From Enterovibrio paralichthyis (GTDB lineage Bacteria; Pseudomonadota; Gammaproteobacteria; Enterobacterales; Vibrionaceae): a DNA stretch of 64,000 bases. The stretch covers positions 88,477 through 152,476 of the forward strand of contig NZ_JAHUTS010000012.1 in assembly GCF_019209835.1 (NCBI RefSeq), written 5' to 3'. The notes below the pieces were generated by a model. It was given only the letters and a program-made list of their open reading frames with translations, was not told where the DNA came from and searched no databases. A program made the translations under genes and the position numbers. Within the stretch, counting starts at the first letter, position 1, and each line of letters starts with the position of its first letter. Positions 35,696 through 45,563 of this stretch are shown here, one piece after another.

Positions 35696-36889
35696 TCAGG
35701 GTTTAAGTGCTTTCAGGGTATCAATATCCACCGGCGCATCGTATTCCACGTTTTCAAAAGCAAAGCCATTGAGTTGTAGGAACTCACGCAACACGCCGTC
35801 GTAATCGCCGAGGTCGTTGAAATTTTGCGGTGTGATGGTATCCAGCAACGGGTTGACGGCCTGCTGCACATCTTCGCGCAGTTCCCAGTCATCCAGGCGG
35901 ATAAGGCCTTCCTGATCCCGTGCGTCACTGTTCCATTTGGAATAGAACAGACGGTTCATCTGCTCAATACAGCCTTCGTGTATTCCTTTGTCTTTCATCA
36001 CGCGGTAAAGCGCCAGAAGGTAAGGCGTCAGGCCGGGAATAAACACACTTGCCTTAGTAACCAGTGCTTTACAAACGGCAATATCGGCGTGCCCTTGTAA
36101 CGGGGCGAGCAGTTGGTCGATGTCTTTACGGGTTTGGTGAAGGTGGATTTTTGCCAGCCCGAGCGTCCCTTTGTGGTAGATGTCATGGGTTCGCTCCGGG
36201 CCAATGTAGGAGTAGGCAACGGTGCGGCAGCCTTTTGCAAGCAACTGCTGGTCGTTGAGAAATTCCATCCATCCCAGCCAGTCTTCGCCACCCATCACTT
36301 TCACCGTGTCATCGATTTCCTGTTCAGATGCAGGTGGCAAGGCGATGGTATCCAGGCGGTTGTGTTCAAAATTCACTGAGTAACCTTCAACCGCTTTGCC
36401 AACCGGTTTAATCACGGAACGCCAGAACTCACCGTTTTCAGGGTTAGGGCGAACGCCGGTTGCCAGCGAGTAAACCACCAGGTCGACTTCGCCATCAAAT
36501 TCATTGCGGATAGTCTCAGCAACCTGCTGGCGAACCTTGTCGGAAAAGGCATCACCCACAATATTCGGTGCGACTTTTCCTGCTGCCTGTGCAGCATTGG
36601 CAACATGGATGTTGTTGTACCATCCTGCGCTGCCAATTCCTTTCTCTGACGCGCCGCGCTCAAAGGATACGCCAAGCGTTTTGGCATTTGCCGGGCCGAA
36701 AGTCAGTGCAATGCGCGAAGCGAGGCCAAAGCCTGACGATGCACCAAGAATAAGGACACGTTTTGGCAGGGCTGTATCCTGGCTGTGTTGTTGGGTTGCT
36801 TTGTCGATTTGCTCATTCACTGCTGCCTGACAACCTGCAGGGTGGCAGCTTCGCGCAACGACACCTTGGATTTGGGGATGGATAATCAT
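35696..36889 (-). CDS. fabV: Trans-2-enoyl-ACP/CoA reductase FabV
   Basis: FabV is the NADH-dependent enoyl-ACP reductase of fatty acid synthesis in many Vibrio, largely insensitive to triclosan. From the ATG at 36889 it is 397 residues, the family length, and starts MIIHPQIQGVVARSCHPAGC like other FabV proteins. It contains the nucleotide-binding LGASSGFGLASR and the Tyr-X8-Lys active site (YHKGTLGLAK). The frame is open 15 codons further upstream but without family support. Confidence 0.92.
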   Translation of the reverse strand: MIIHPQIQGVVARSCHPAGCQAAVNEQIDKATQQHSQDTALPKRVLILGASSGFGLASRIALTFGPANAKTLGVSFERGASEKGIGSAGWYNNIHVANAAQAAGKVAPNIVGDAFSDKVRQQVAETIRNEFDGEVDLVVYSLATGVRPNPENGEFWRSVIKPVGKAVEGYSVNFEHNRLDTIALPPASEQEIDDTVKVMGGEDWLGWMEFLNDQQLLAKGCRTVAYSYIGPERTHDIYHKGTLGLAKIHLHQTRKDIDQLLAPLQGHADIAVCKALVTKASVFIPGLTPYLLALYRVMKDKGIHEGCIEQMNRLFYSKWNSDARDQEGLIRLDDWELREDVQQAVNPLLDTITPQNFNDLGDYDGVLREFLQLNGFAFENVEYDAPVDIDTLKALKP

Positions 36890-37004
36890 GGTATTCACTG
36901 TCTTGGGGAGAGGGATACCCAGCAGGGAAAGCAATCGTGGGTATGTTCAAGGAAAAGTTTCGCGGGCGACAAGCTGGAAACGTCAACCCGCGAAAGCAAT
37001 ATTG

Positions 37005-37460
37005 TTACAGGCGCTCAGTCAGGTAAGCGTCGTAATCCGGTACCTCTACACTGACTTCTTCCGCCATCAGCGGTGACGTGATCAGGTAGCGGGCAGAAGC
37101 GCGGTTAATGGCAACAGGAATGTTCCAAACCGCCGCAATGCGCAGCAGCGCTTTTACATCTGGGTCGTGAGGTACGGCGCTGAGTGGATCCCAGAAGAAA
37201 ATCAGTACATCAATTTTCTTCTCACAAATCATGGCACCAAGTTGTTGGTCGCCGCCCATAGGGCCGCTCATCAGTGAGGTGATTTCCAGCCCGGTTTCGC
37301 GGCTGAGGATATTACCTGTAGTACCGGTTGCAAACAGCTGGTGTTGGGACAGTGCTTCTCTATTCTCTTTCACCCAACGCAGTAATTCTGATTTACAGTG
37401 ATCGTGTGCAACCAGTGCGATTTTCTTGCTTGAACTGACCAAGCGAGTCGTTGACTTCAT
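37005..37460 (-). CDS. mgsA: Methylglyoxal synthase
   Basis: MgsA converts dihydroxyacetone phosphate to methylglyoxal in the cytoplasm, relieving phosphate stress in upper glycolysis. The ATG at 37460 gives 151 residues starting MKSTTRLVSSSKKIALVAHD, matching the E. coli N-terminus; an upstream ATG at 37478 adds six residues. Conserved motifs include GPMGGDQQLGA with the catalytic Asp, and FFWDPLSAVPHDPDVKALLR. It is transcribed on the minus strand with fabV after it, separated by about 115 bases. Confidence 0.93.
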   Translation of the reverse strand: MKSTTRLVSSSKKIALVAHDHCKSELLRWVKENREALSQHQLFATGTTGNILSRETGLEITSLMSGPMGGDQQLGAMICEKKIDVLIFFWDPLSAVPHDPDVKALLRIAAVWNIPVAINRASARYLITSPLMAEEVSVEVPDYDAYLTERL

Positions 37461-37662
37461 AGCTAACTTCTTGTGCATTGTAGGGAAGGCTCATTTTGTC
37501 GTTTTTGAAATAAACCGGCGATGACAGATTCCTGATTTCCCGACACCGATCGGCAATTACCGCGTAAAGGCTTCGAGAGTCGTGAAGATTGTGACATCTA
37601 TGACGTCGTTAATCACCTAGATCTGGCGATGACTCGCAAAAATATTGAACCCGAGCCACCCC

Positions 37663-38229
37663 TTATGCGCGGTAGGCCAAATATTTCTCAGTTTCACTCC
37701 CATTCTCCAACCATTGTGCGACAAAGTCCGCAATGGACGAAGGGGCATTGAGGTCAAGCTGTGTCTGTGAAGCTAGACCTGCTACTTCTGCCGGGTTATC
37801 CGTGGCGACAGCAATGATATGGTCATCCTGAGGAAAGAGCAGGGGTTTGCCGTGCGCAGGGCGATGGATTTCAATTTTGGTCAGCACCTCATCACGAAAT
37901 CCCTCCACCAGAATCAGGTCGAGACGACTATGGTCAAGCTGCATCAGGCATTCTTGTAAACTGGGCTCGCGCTCTGGCTCATCGTATTCGAAAAACAGCA
38001 TGTGACGTTTACTGGTAGCCAGCAATAGCTGGTTACTTCCTGCATAGCGGAGGCGGTAGCTGTCCTTGCCCGGTTTGTCCGGTTCAATATTGTGGTGGCT
38101 ATGCTTGAGCACACCAACCCGAAGCCCTTTTTCACGCAAATGTGGAATGACTTGTTCCAGTAAGGTGGTTTTTCCTGAGCCGCTGAACCCGGCGAAACCG
38201 ATCACCGGCGTTTGGTTATCTGGCACCAT
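37663..38229 (-). CDS. mobB: Molybdopterin-guanine dinucleotide biosynthesis adaptor MobB
   Basis: MobB is a P-loop GTPase that assists MobA in making the molybdopterin guanine dinucleotide cofactor. From the ATG at 38229 the protein is 188 residues with P-loop GFSGSGKTTL near residue 12, then LKHSHHNIEPDKPGKDSYR and the LILVEGFRDE motif. The frame stays open to 38316, but that extension has no MobB-like sequence. No mobA is adjacent. Confidence 0.9.
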   Translation of the reverse strand: MVPDNQTPVIGFAGFSGSGKTTLLEQVIPHLREKGLRVGVLKHSHHNIEPDKPGKDSYRLRYAGSNQLLLATSKRHMLFFEYDEPEREPSLQECLMQLDHSRLDLILVEGFRDEVLTKIEIHRPAHGKPLLFPQDDHIIAVATDNPAEVAGLASQTQLDLNAPSSIADFVAQWLENGSETEKYLAYRA

Positions 38230-38551
38230 GTTGAGGTTACTCTTGAATGAAAGCGCAAATTCTAAAAAGTGATAAAACCCTAAGTAATGCCCGCTGCGTA
38301 TAACATTAGACAGCACCTATGCATCAATACGTACTACAGTTAGCAGTGATGGTTTTCCGCAGTCGTCAAAAAATTCAACGTAAAACGCTAAAAAACGTAA
38401 GGAATTAAGTGGTTTCCTCGTTCTAGAAACGACGAGAAAGGGTATACACTTTGCTTTGGGTTGAGTGCAGGGAAATGGACATGCCTATTGCCTGACCTAA
38501 TGTGTTTACCGTCTACTCAAAACCAACACGAGATTATCACGGAGCGATAAT
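38230..38551. other. Divergent mobB/exonuclease intergenic region
   Basis: These 322 bases hold no credible gene. A -10-like TATACA at 38443 lies about 100 bases before the exonuclease start. The stretch around 38375-38400 is A-rich with ACGTAA repeats. Nothing else is recognised. Confidence 0.4.
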
Positions 38552-39055
38552 ATGTGGGTTACTCTCGATTTTGAAGCCTCTGGTCTGACAGACGCTTCTT
38601 ATCCCATCGAAGTTGGGTACAGCTTGCCCGACGGCACCAGCGTCAGTCTTTTGATCAACCCTGATTCCTCTCCCGAAAATTGGCAATACTGGGATGATTA
38701 CGCCGAAACTGAAATCCACGGTATCAGCCGTGAAGCGTTAAAGCGTGAGGGTATGTCAGTCGCTGATGTGTGCAGCCACCTCAACAGCACCCTTTGTTAT
38801 TACGATGATGTACTTTGCGACAGCCAGTGGGATCTGTTCTGGCTTGGACGCTTGTATAAAGCGGCACATATGCGACCCACTTTCACCCTGACAGAGGTCG
38901 GCCATTGGCTGCTGAACCGTGAAGGCGTGAACCGGGATGACTTTCTGGCTGCCATGGAGTCTCTAGGGCCAGCCCCTCACCGCGCTGAGGCTGATTCCAA
39001 GTATATCCGCCAAGCATTGAGCATGATCCTCAGACAGGAACACTGTTCCACCTGA
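38552..39055 (+). CDS. DEDDh-type 3'-5' exonuclease-like protein
   Basis: The 167-residue product shows the DEDDh exonuclease pattern: Asp6 and Glu8 in LDFEASGL, HGIS at 56, a possible metal Asp at 90 (LCDSQWDLFWL), and His143 and Asp148 in PHRAEADSK. The family includes RNase T and DnaQ-like nucleases that remove 3' nucleotides from RNA or DNA. It is not close enough to RNase T or oligoribonuclease to name. GGAG precedes the ATG. The next gene, also nuclease-like, begins 41 bases later. Confidence 0.75.
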   Translation: MWVTLDFEASGLTDASYPIEVGYSLPDGTSVSLLINPDSSPENWQYWDDYAETEIHGISREALKREGMSVADVCSHLNSTLCYYDDVLCDSQWDLFWLGRLYKAAHMRPTFTLTEVGHWLLNREGVNRDDFLAAMESLGPAPHRAEADSKYIRQALSMILRQEHCST

Positions 39056-39096
39056 GTGACCTAAGTTACCATTCCTTTTTCAATGCGATTTAGGCA

Positions 39097-40197
39097 GTGG
39101 TAACTTTGCGTCCAACTCTTCGATTTGCAACTTTCAACCTTGCTATGTCTGCGGATTCTCCCGGACAGGTTTTTTGCGAACTACAGGGCAGTCAAACCGC
39201 ACGCTTCCAACGTTTGGCTGCCATCATTCAGCACTGCAATCCTGACGTTTTACTGTTTTGTGAATTCGACCATCCCGGCGAAGGGGGTGACGATGGCATG
39301 CTGGCCTGTTTTCAGCGGGAATATTTGGAAAAACCCCAACTAGGCGGGGAGCCGGTTTTTTATCCCCACACGCTTTTGCCACCCACCAATACCGGGCTCG
39401 CCCTGTTTGAAGGGCAGGATATAACCGGCAGCCCGGAAAATGCGCAGGGATTTGGCAGGCATCATGGCCAGTATGGATTCGTGTTGCTGAGCAAGTACCC
39501 GATTGATGTGCAAAACCTGCGAAGCTGGCAAACCCTGCTTTGGAAAGACTTTCCGGGTAACCAAATGCCATTGGACTATTACTCAGAGGCAGAGCAGGCG
39601 ATTCGTCGCTTGTCGTCCAAAAATCACATTGCGGTTCCAATATCTATTGGTGACAGACAAGTTACTGTGGTGGCCTGCCACCCAACGCCACCGGTTTTTG
39701 ACGGGCCGGAAAAGCGTAACGTCAAACGCAATGCTGATGAAATCAGGTTGCTGGGCGAAATCATCCAAAATGCGCCTCACCTTGTTGATGACAATGGAAA
39801 GCAGGGTGGGCTGGCACCCGACATGCCATTCGTGGTGATGGGCGATCTGAATGCCGATCCCGCCAATGGTGATGGCGACAAATCAGCGATTGCTGCGCTG
39901 TTGAGTGCCGATAACCTACTGCCGGTTAAACCGGCCAGCCAAGGGGCACCACCGCATTTACGCCGTACCCGAATCCGCAGTAAATCACTCGCTACCCACA
40001 ACCGCGGGCTCAGACTTGACTATGTTTTGCCTTCTTCGCACCTGAACGTCGTGGAAAGTGGTGTTTTCTGGCCGAATGTGGAAACACCGTTGGCATCTCT
40101 TGTTTACGATGAAAAACACAGGTTACGTGCAACCTATTCGTCAGATCATCGGCTGGTCTGGGTCGATTTCGAATTTAATGCGTCGGCAAGTGGGTGA
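39097..40197 (+). CDS. Endonuclease/exonuclease/phosphatase-family protein
   Basis: The 366-residue product has the EEP fold motifs: TFNLAM near the N-terminus, FCEFDHPG with the metal Glu, VMGDLNADP and the terminal SDHRLVWVDF. EEP proteins include phosphodiesterases and DNases; the substrate is unknown. It lacks a signal peptide. The start is unclear: GTG at 39097 has AGG only two bases away, while TTG at 39106 has better spacing. It probably forms a unit with the DEDDh gene. Confidence 0.78.
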   Translation: MVTLRPTLRFATFNLAMSADSPGQVFCELQGSQTARFQRLAAIIQHCNPDVLLFCEFDHPGEGGDDGMLACFQREYLEKPQLGGEPVFYPHTLLPPTNTGLALFEGQDITGSPENAQGFGRHHGQYGFVLLSKYPIDVQNLRSWQTLLWKDFPGNQMPLDYYSEAEQAIRRLSSKNHIAVPISIGDRQVTVVACHPTPPVFDGPEKRNVKRNADEIRLLGEIIQNAPHLVDDNGKQGGLAPDMPFVVMGDLNADPANGDGDKSAIAALLSADNLLPVKPASQGAPPHLRRTRIRSKSLATHNRGLRLDYVLPSSHLNVVESGVFWPNVETPLASLVYDEKHRLRATYSSDHRLVWVDFEFNASASG

Positions 40198-40449
40198 TTT
40201 GCGTCAACAAAGCGAGAGAGAATTGGGCGGCCTGTGTGAAAGTGTTCAAGGTTTAGCCGCTACAGTGACGATATTTGTCTGCGCTTTGTGGATGAAATGT
40301 TAATTTGTAAATACCTAAAACAGCGTATTGTGAATGGTTAATTGGGGATCAATCGACGCCTTTGGCGATGAATGTGCCCTATTTCAGCCATCTTGTGGCG
40401 TCGTTTGGGCAAACACTTATGGACTTCTTCTCAAGACGGAGCAACAAGG

Positions 40450-41448
40450 ATGAAAACGATCACCTCACTGGCTGCAGCAGTAACCCTGGGTTTAATGTCT
40501 GCATCCGCGTCGGCCGCACAATTTAAGCCTTCAGTCATTTTTGATATGGGCGGTAAATTCGACAAATCCTTTAACCAGGCGGCTTACACCGGTGCTGAGG
40601 CCTTTAAAGCAGAAACGGGTATTGGCTACGGTGAGTTTGAGATCACCAACGAAGCGCAACGTGAACAGGCCATGCTACGTATGGCTCAACGTGGACATAG
40701 CCCAATCGTGGCTGTGGGTTTCCAGCAGGCGCCGATTGTAGAGAAAGTCGCAAAGCAATTCCCGAACACCCAGTTTGTTATCATTGATGCGGTGGTTGAC
40801 CTGCCAAACGTCCGCTCTGTGGTGTTTAAAGAGCACGAAGGCTCATTCCTGGTAGGTGCGCTGGCGGTCATGAAAAGTGACAACGACAAAGTTGGCTTTA
40901 TCGGCGGTATGGATATTCCGCTGATCCGCAAATTCGCCTGTGGCTATGAGCAGGGCGCGAAGTACGAAGTTGCTGACGCCGAAGTGATCCAGAACATGAC
41001 GGGCAGTACTCCGGCAGCATGGAACAACCCAACCAAAGGCGCTGAACTGGCGAAATCTCAGTTTGATAAAGGCGTTGATGTGGTTTATGCCGCGGCGGGT
41101 GGTACTGGCGTCGGTGTCTATCAAGCGGCTGTTGATGGTAACAAATATGCTATCGGTGTGGATTCTAACCAGAACTACCTGCACCCGGGCGTAATGCTGA
41201 CCTCTATGGTTAAGCGCGTTGATGTGGCGGTTGAAGATGCGTTCAACGATGCGAAAAACGGTGAGTTTACCCCGGGACTTCAGGCGTTGGGTCTGAAAGA
41301 AGGCGGCGTAGACTGGGCGTTGGATGAATACAACCGTGATCTGGTTACTCCCGAAATGGAAGCGCGTGTGAAACAACTGCGTGATGACATTATTGCGGGC
41401 AAAATCGTGGTTCACGATTACTTCAGCACTGATTCCTGCGAATACTGA
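40450..41448 (+). CDS. BMP-family ABC transporter substrate-binding protein
   Basis: From the ATG at 40450 (GGAG upstream) the product is 332 residues with a signal peptide ending SASA before Ala23. It contains the BMP/PnrA pattern (SVIFDMGGKFDKSFNQAAYTG, AVGFQQAPIVEKVA, VVYAAAGGTGVGVYQAA). Such proteins bind purine nucleosides in the periplasm. The three downstream genes encode the matching ABC ATPase and two permeases, so this is the receptor of a nucleoside importer (YufNOPQ/NupNOPQ-type). An upstream extension of the frame has no signal and is rejected. Confidence 0.9.
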   Translation: MKTITSLAAAVTLGLMSASASAAQFKPSVIFDMGGKFDKSFNQAAYTGAEAFKAETGIGYGEFEITNEAQREQAMLRMAQRGHSPIVAVGFQQAPIVEKVAKQFPNTQFVIIDAVVDLPNVRSVVFKEHEGSFLVGALAVMKSDNDKVGFIGGMDIPLIRKFACGYEQGAKYEVADAEVIQNMTGSTPAAWNNPTKGAELAKSQFDKGVDVVYAAAGGTGVGVYQAAVDGNKYAIGVDSNQNYLHPGVMLTSMVKRVDVAVEDAFNDAKNGEFTPGLQALGLKEGGVDWALDEYNRDLVTPEMEARVKQLRDDIIAGKIVVHDYFSTDSCEY

Positions 41449-41530
41449 TTTCGTGTAACTCGCCCCTGAACGGGCCAATTCCGTTCGGGGGCGTTTTGTA
41501 TCAAAACGTGTTGAATGCCAAGGAGTAGGC

Positions 41531-43075
41531 ATGACTAAACCCGCCATCCAACTGCAGGGAATCAATAAAAGATTCGGTGCAGTTCATGCAAACAAAGATA
41601 TCGACCTAGCCGTTATGCCCGGCACGATTCACGGCATTGTTGGGGAAAATGGCGCGGGCAAATCTACCTTGATGTCCATCCTTTACGGTTTTTATCAAGC
41701 TGATTCCGGCACCATAGAAATGGACGGTAAACCCGTCACCATCAAAGATTCCCAGAATGCCATCTCACAGGGTATTGGCATGGTTCATCAGCACTTCATG
41801 CTGGTGGAAACCTTCACTGTGCTGGAAAACATCATGCTGGGGGCTGAAGGCCACGGGCTGTTGAATGTCGCCATGCAAAATGTCAGCAGCGCGTTGAAAA
41901 AAATCGAAAATGAATATGGCCTGAAAGTGGATTCTGATGCCATCGTCGGCGAGCTGCCGGTTGGCATTCAGCAGCGTGTCGAAATACTCAAAGCGCTATA
42001 TCGAGGCGCGCGTATTCTTATTCTTGATGAACCGACAGGGGTGCTGACCCCGCAGGAAATTGAACAGTTTTTCGGCATCCTGAATACCCTGAAGTCTCAG
42101 GGCGTCACCATCATTCTGATCACCCACAAGCTCAAAGAAATCATGGCGATCACCGATTCTGTGTCGGTCATGCGTCAGGGGGCAATGGTAGCCCACCGCC
42201 AGACAGCTGAAACCACAGTGGAAGAGTTGGCAGAGTTGATGGTGGGTCGGAAAGTGCTGCTCCGGGTTGATAAAACAGAGGCAAAGCCCGGTGAGGAGCG
42301 ACTCAATGTTAACAATGTCTCTCTCTACGACAGCCGTGGTGTAAAACGGCTCAAGAATCTGAATTTCAGCCTGAAAGCGGGCGAGATCCTCGGGGTGGCG
42401 GGTGTGTCCGGGAATGGGCAGTCTGAATTGCTGGCTGTGCTTTCCGGTACCAAAACACCACAGGAAGGGGAGTTTACCCTTACCACCTCAAAGGGGCGGG
42501 TATCGTTCAATGCCAGAGAAAAACGCGACGCAGCCTTAATGCGCCAACTGAGTGTGGGGCACATTCCGGAAGACCGTATCAAACAGGGGCTGGTAAAGCC
42601 GTTGCCTGCCGCCGAAAGTGCCATTCTCGGTTTCCAGCATGATGTTTCCTACGGAAAAGGGCTGCTTGACCCCAAAGCCATCGACGCGGCGACACGCGAC
42701 ATGATGGAGCAATACGATGTACGGCCGGCAGACCCGACCCTTAAATCCGCCAATTTTTCCGGCGGAAACCAGCAAAAACTCATCATTGCCCGTGAAATGC
42801 TGCGTCAGCCAGAAGTGCTTTTAGTCGGCCAACCTACCCGTGGGGTTGATATCGGTGCGATAGAGTTTATCCACCGCAATCTGATTACGGCGCGTGACAA
42901 CGGCGCCGCCATTCTGTTGGTATCTACCGAGCTTGAGGAAATCATGTCCTTGTCTGATCGCATTATTGTGCTGGTGGACGGTGAGATTACCGGCGACGTC
43001 ATTGCGAAAGAGATGGACGAGCGCCAGTTGGGCATGTTGATGGCCAATGCCGCACAAGAGGAGGGCGCAGCATGA
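41531..43075 (+). CDS. ABC nucleoside transporter, double ATPase subunit
   Basis: The 514-residue protein holds two ABC cassettes, as in YufO/NupO and sugar importers of the RbsA class. The first has Walker A GENGAGKSTL and Walker B ILILDEPTGVL. The second has a degenerate P-loop (GVSGNGQSELL) but an intact signature SGGNQQKLIIAREM, the usual pattern for this family. The stop overlaps the next permease start (ATGA). It powers uptake of the substrate captured by the BMP protein. Confidence 0.92.
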   Translation: MTKPAIQLQGINKRFGAVHANKDIDLAVMPGTIHGIVGENGAGKSTLMSILYGFYQADSGTIEMDGKPVTIKDSQNAISQGIGMVHQHFMLVETFTVLENIMLGAEGHGLLNVAMQNVSSALKKIENEYGLKVDSDAIVGELPVGIQQRVEILKALYRGARILILDEPTGVLTPQEIEQFFGILNTLKSQGVTIILITHKLKEIMAITDSVSVMRQGAMVAHRQTAETTVEELAELMVGRKVLLRVDKTEAKPGEERLNVNNVSLYDSRGVKRLKNLNFSLKAGEILGVAGVSGNGQSELLAVLSGTKTPQEGEFTLTTSKGRVSFNAREKRDAALMRQLSVGHIPEDRIKQGLVKPLPAAESAILGFQHDVSYGKGLLDPKAIDAATRDMMEQYDVRPADPTLKSANFSGGNQQKLIIAREMLRQPEVLLVGQPTRGVDIGAIEFIHRNLITARDNGAAILLVSTELEEIMSLSDRIIVLVDGEITGDVIAKEMDERQLGMLMANAAQEEGAA

Positions 43076-44205
43076 GTGTGCCACAACAAAGTGTTCCCAT
43101 GTGGGTTAAAACCTTTCTGGTTCCTGCCATCCAGCTTTCCGTCGCGTTGGTGATTTCCAGTCTGGTGGTCTTGCTGGTTGGGGAAAGCCCGACAGAGGCC
43201 TTTGGCGTGATGATCAAAGGGGCGACGAATTTCGAATACGGCGGCCTGAGCAACACCCTTTATTACGCCACTAACTTTGTTTTCACCGGGTTGGCCGTGG
43301 CAGTCGCTTTCCACGCCGGACTGTTCAATATCGGTGGTGAAGGGCAGGCGTATATTGCTGGCTTAGGCATTGGCATTCTCATGTTGTTGCTTGATGGTGT
43401 GCTGAATATGTGGCTGATGGCACCGTTGGCGATCATCGTGGCTGCGGCATTTGGTGCGCTATGGGGGGCCATACCCGGCTATTTGCAGGCAAAACGGGGT
43501 TCGCACATTGTGGTAACCACCATCATGTTCAACTTTATCGCTGCCTCCATCATGGGCTATGCATTGGTGGAACACATTGCGAAATATGGCGGGAACTCGA
43601 CAGATTCACGCTACTTCAACCCTGAAGCCGTTTTCCCGAAACTCTACGAACTGGGCGCGAATTGGGGCATTGAACTGCCATTTTCACTCCTGAATCCTTC
43701 TATTCTCATTGCCTTGCTGGTTGCGTATCTGGTCTGGGTATTGCTTTTCAGAACCCGGCTTGGTTATGCCATCCGTGTGGTGGGACACAATGCAACTGCG
43801 GCTGAATACGCGGGTATTGATGCCAAAAAAATCATCATTATTGCTATGACCATTTCCGGTGCCTTGGCAGGGTTGATGGCTGTGAATGAAGTCTATGGCG
43901 CGCAGAACCGCCTGATCCTGAACTTCTCAGGTGGCTTTGGCTTTATTGGTATTGCTGTGGCACTGATGGGACGAAATCATCCATTTGGTATCGTGGTGGC
44001 CGCGCTTTTGTTTGGCGCTTTGTACCAAGGCGGCACAGAGCTTCAGTTTGAAATGCCAAGCCTCAACCCGGAATTGATTATGGTGATCCAGGGTCTGGTG
44101 ATCTTCTTTACCGGTGCGATGGACAGACTGATCCGTAAACCGGTTGAAGATTTCTTTATGCGCCGGAGCGCAAAAGCGGCGGAGGTGACTCATGGAGCTG
44201 TTTAA
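43072..44205 (+). CDS. ABC nucleoside transporter permease 1
   Basis: This 377-residue inner-membrane permease belongs to the BPD_transp_2 family (YufP/NupP-like), with about 8-10 membrane segments and the motif AGLFNIGGEGQAYIAGLG. It overlaps the ATPase gene by four bases and the second permease by 14. The two permeases would form a heterodimeric channel. Confidence 0.9.
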   Translation: MSVPQQSVPMWVKTFLVPAIQLSVALVISSLVVLLVGESPTEAFGVMIKGATNFEYGGLSNTLYYATNFVFTGLAVAVAFHAGLFNIGGEGQAYIAGLGIGILMLLLDGVLNMWLMAPLAIIVAAAFGALWGAIPGYLQAKRGSHIVVTTIMFNFIAASIMGYALVEHIAKYGGNSTDSRYFNPEAVFPKLYELGANWGIELPFSLLNPSILIALLVAYLVWVLLFRTRLGYAIRVVGHNATAAEYAGIDAKKIIIIAMTISGALAGLMAVNEVYGAQNRLILNFSGGFGFIGIAVALMGRNHPFGIVVAALLFGALYQGGTELQFEMPSLNPELIMVIQGLVIFFTGAMDRLIRKPVEDFFMRRSAKAAEVTHGAV

Positions 44206-45166
44206 CTGGATCCTGTCGTCAGCAGATTCCACCATTCGTCTGGCGGTTCCACTGATTTTCGCTGCCATGGCGGGAATTTTTTCTGAAAGGGCGGGTGTGG
44301 TCGATATCAGCCTTGAAGGCAAAATGCTCTTCGCTGCCTTTACGGCAGCGGCGGTTTCCTATGTCACGGGCAACCCCTGGCTTGGCATGCTGGGTGCGAT
44401 TGCCGGTTCTGTCATGTTAGCACTGGTTCACGGCTACGCTTCCATTACCCAAAAGGGCGACCAAATCATCTCAGGTCTGGCGGTGAATTTCTTTGCCTCG
44501 GGGATGACGATTACTCTGGGGCATGCCTGGTTTGAGCGCGGTGGGCAAACACCAACCCTTCACAATGAGCAACGTTTTCTCCCCGCTGAACTGCCAGGTG
44601 CCGAATGGATGGGTGATACCATTCCAGTGTTAGGGCCTTTCTATCGCGATGTGGTATCTGGGCATAATATTCTGGTGTATCTGGCGTTTGTCGTCGTGGT
44701 GATCACCTGGTGGGTGTTGTTCAGAACCCGCTTTGGGCTGCGCTTGCGTGCGGTAGGTGAAGAGCCGAATGCGATTGATACGGCAGGCATCTCGGTAGTG
44801 TGGTTACGTTACCGCGCTGTGTTGATTGCGGGTTTGCTGTGTGGCTTGGCTGGGGCGTATTTGTCTACGGCGCAAAACGCAGCTTTCGGTAAGGAGATGA
44901 CGGCTGGCCAAGGCTATATTGCATTGGCAGCTGTGATATTCGGTAAATGGAAACCCCGCAATGCCTTCCTGGCTTGTCTGTTGTTTGGTTTTCTGTCTGC
45001 CCTGGAAACACGGATGCAAGGCGTTTCGATTCCGTTTGTCGGTGTCTTGCCAACTCAGGTGTTCTCGGCATTGCCATATGTGCTGACGGTTATTCTCCTG
45101 GCAGGCTTTATTGGCAAGGCAATTGCGCCAAAATCCATTGGACGGCCTTACGAGAAAGAACGGTAG
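44192..45166 (+). CDS. ABC nucleoside transporter permease 2
   Basis: This 324-residue permease of the same family (YufQ/NupQ-like) carries FSERAGVVDISLEGKMLFAAF, typical of the second subunit, and about 8-9 membrane segments. It is the last gene of the importer operon, which ends at a perfect terminator at 45184. Confidence 0.9.
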   Translation: MELFNWILSSADSTIRLAVPLIFAAMAGIFSERAGVVDISLEGKMLFAAFTAAAVSYVTGNPWLGMLGAIAGSVMLALVHGYASITQKGDQIISGLAVNFFASGMTITLGHAWFERGGQTPTLHNEQRFLPAELPGAEWMGDTIPVLGPFYRDVVSGHNILVYLAFVVVVITWWVLFRTRFGLRLRAVGEEPNAIDTAGISVVWLRYRAVLIAGLLCGLAGAYLSTAQNAAFGKEMTAGQGYIALAAVIFGKWKPRNAFLACLLFGFLSALETRMQGVSIPFVGVLPTQVFSALPYVLTVILLAGFIGKAIAPKSIGRPYEKER

Positions 45167-45183
45167 CTCGAGGATTAGAAATG

Positions 45184-45211
45184 AAAAACGAGGGCATATG
45201 CCCTCGTTTTT
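45184..45211 (+). terminator. Terminator after the nucleoside importer operon
   Basis: A 28-base perfect palindrome (AAAAACGAGGGCAT and complement) with the T tract within the second arm. It could work in both directions, also for the small gene at 45246. Confidence 0.8.
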
Positions 45212-45245
45212 GAATCAGCAACGGCAGTAATTTCTGCACCGCTTT

Positions 45246-45479
45246 CTAATCTTCGATGATCTTGTTGCCACATTTTTCACAGATAAGGTGGCGTTCAAAT
45301 TCATCCATTGAAGCGATAAATGGTCCTACCGCCATTCCTTTGAACAGGCCAGCCAAAAACTCTTTGGTTTTGCGGTTTTCGGCCGATTTGTAAGGACTCT
45401 CTTTTCTCACCAAAACCAATACGTGGGAGGTATCAGCATCACATGCTGAGCAGTAATGGGTTTCCGTTTGGTGGGACAT
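45246..45479 (-). CDS. Small zinc-ribbon-like protein
   Basis: The product is 77 residues from the ATG at 45479, chosen because GAGGGG precedes it. Two CxxC pairs (Cys10/Cys13 in YCSACD, and CEKCGN near the C-terminus) suggest a zinc ribbon; the middle contains a short hydrophobic stretch (FLAGLFKGMAVGPFIASM). Function is unknown. Confidence 0.65.
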   Translation of the reverse strand: MSHQTETHYCSACDADTSHVLVLVRKESPYKSAENRKTKEFLAGLFKGMAVGPFIASMDEFERHLICEKCGNKIIED

Positions 45480-45563
45480 TTTCCCCTCGCAACAAGACAA
45501 TCACGTAAGGCCTATCCTAACAGTCCTTCCATTGTTGTCTTTGTTTTTAATGGGGAAATGCGA

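Noticed and set aside
40395..40420. A PurR box before the nucleoside importer
   Set aside because: GTTTGGGCAAAC is symmetrical but has the half-sites in the wrong order for the PurR consensus.
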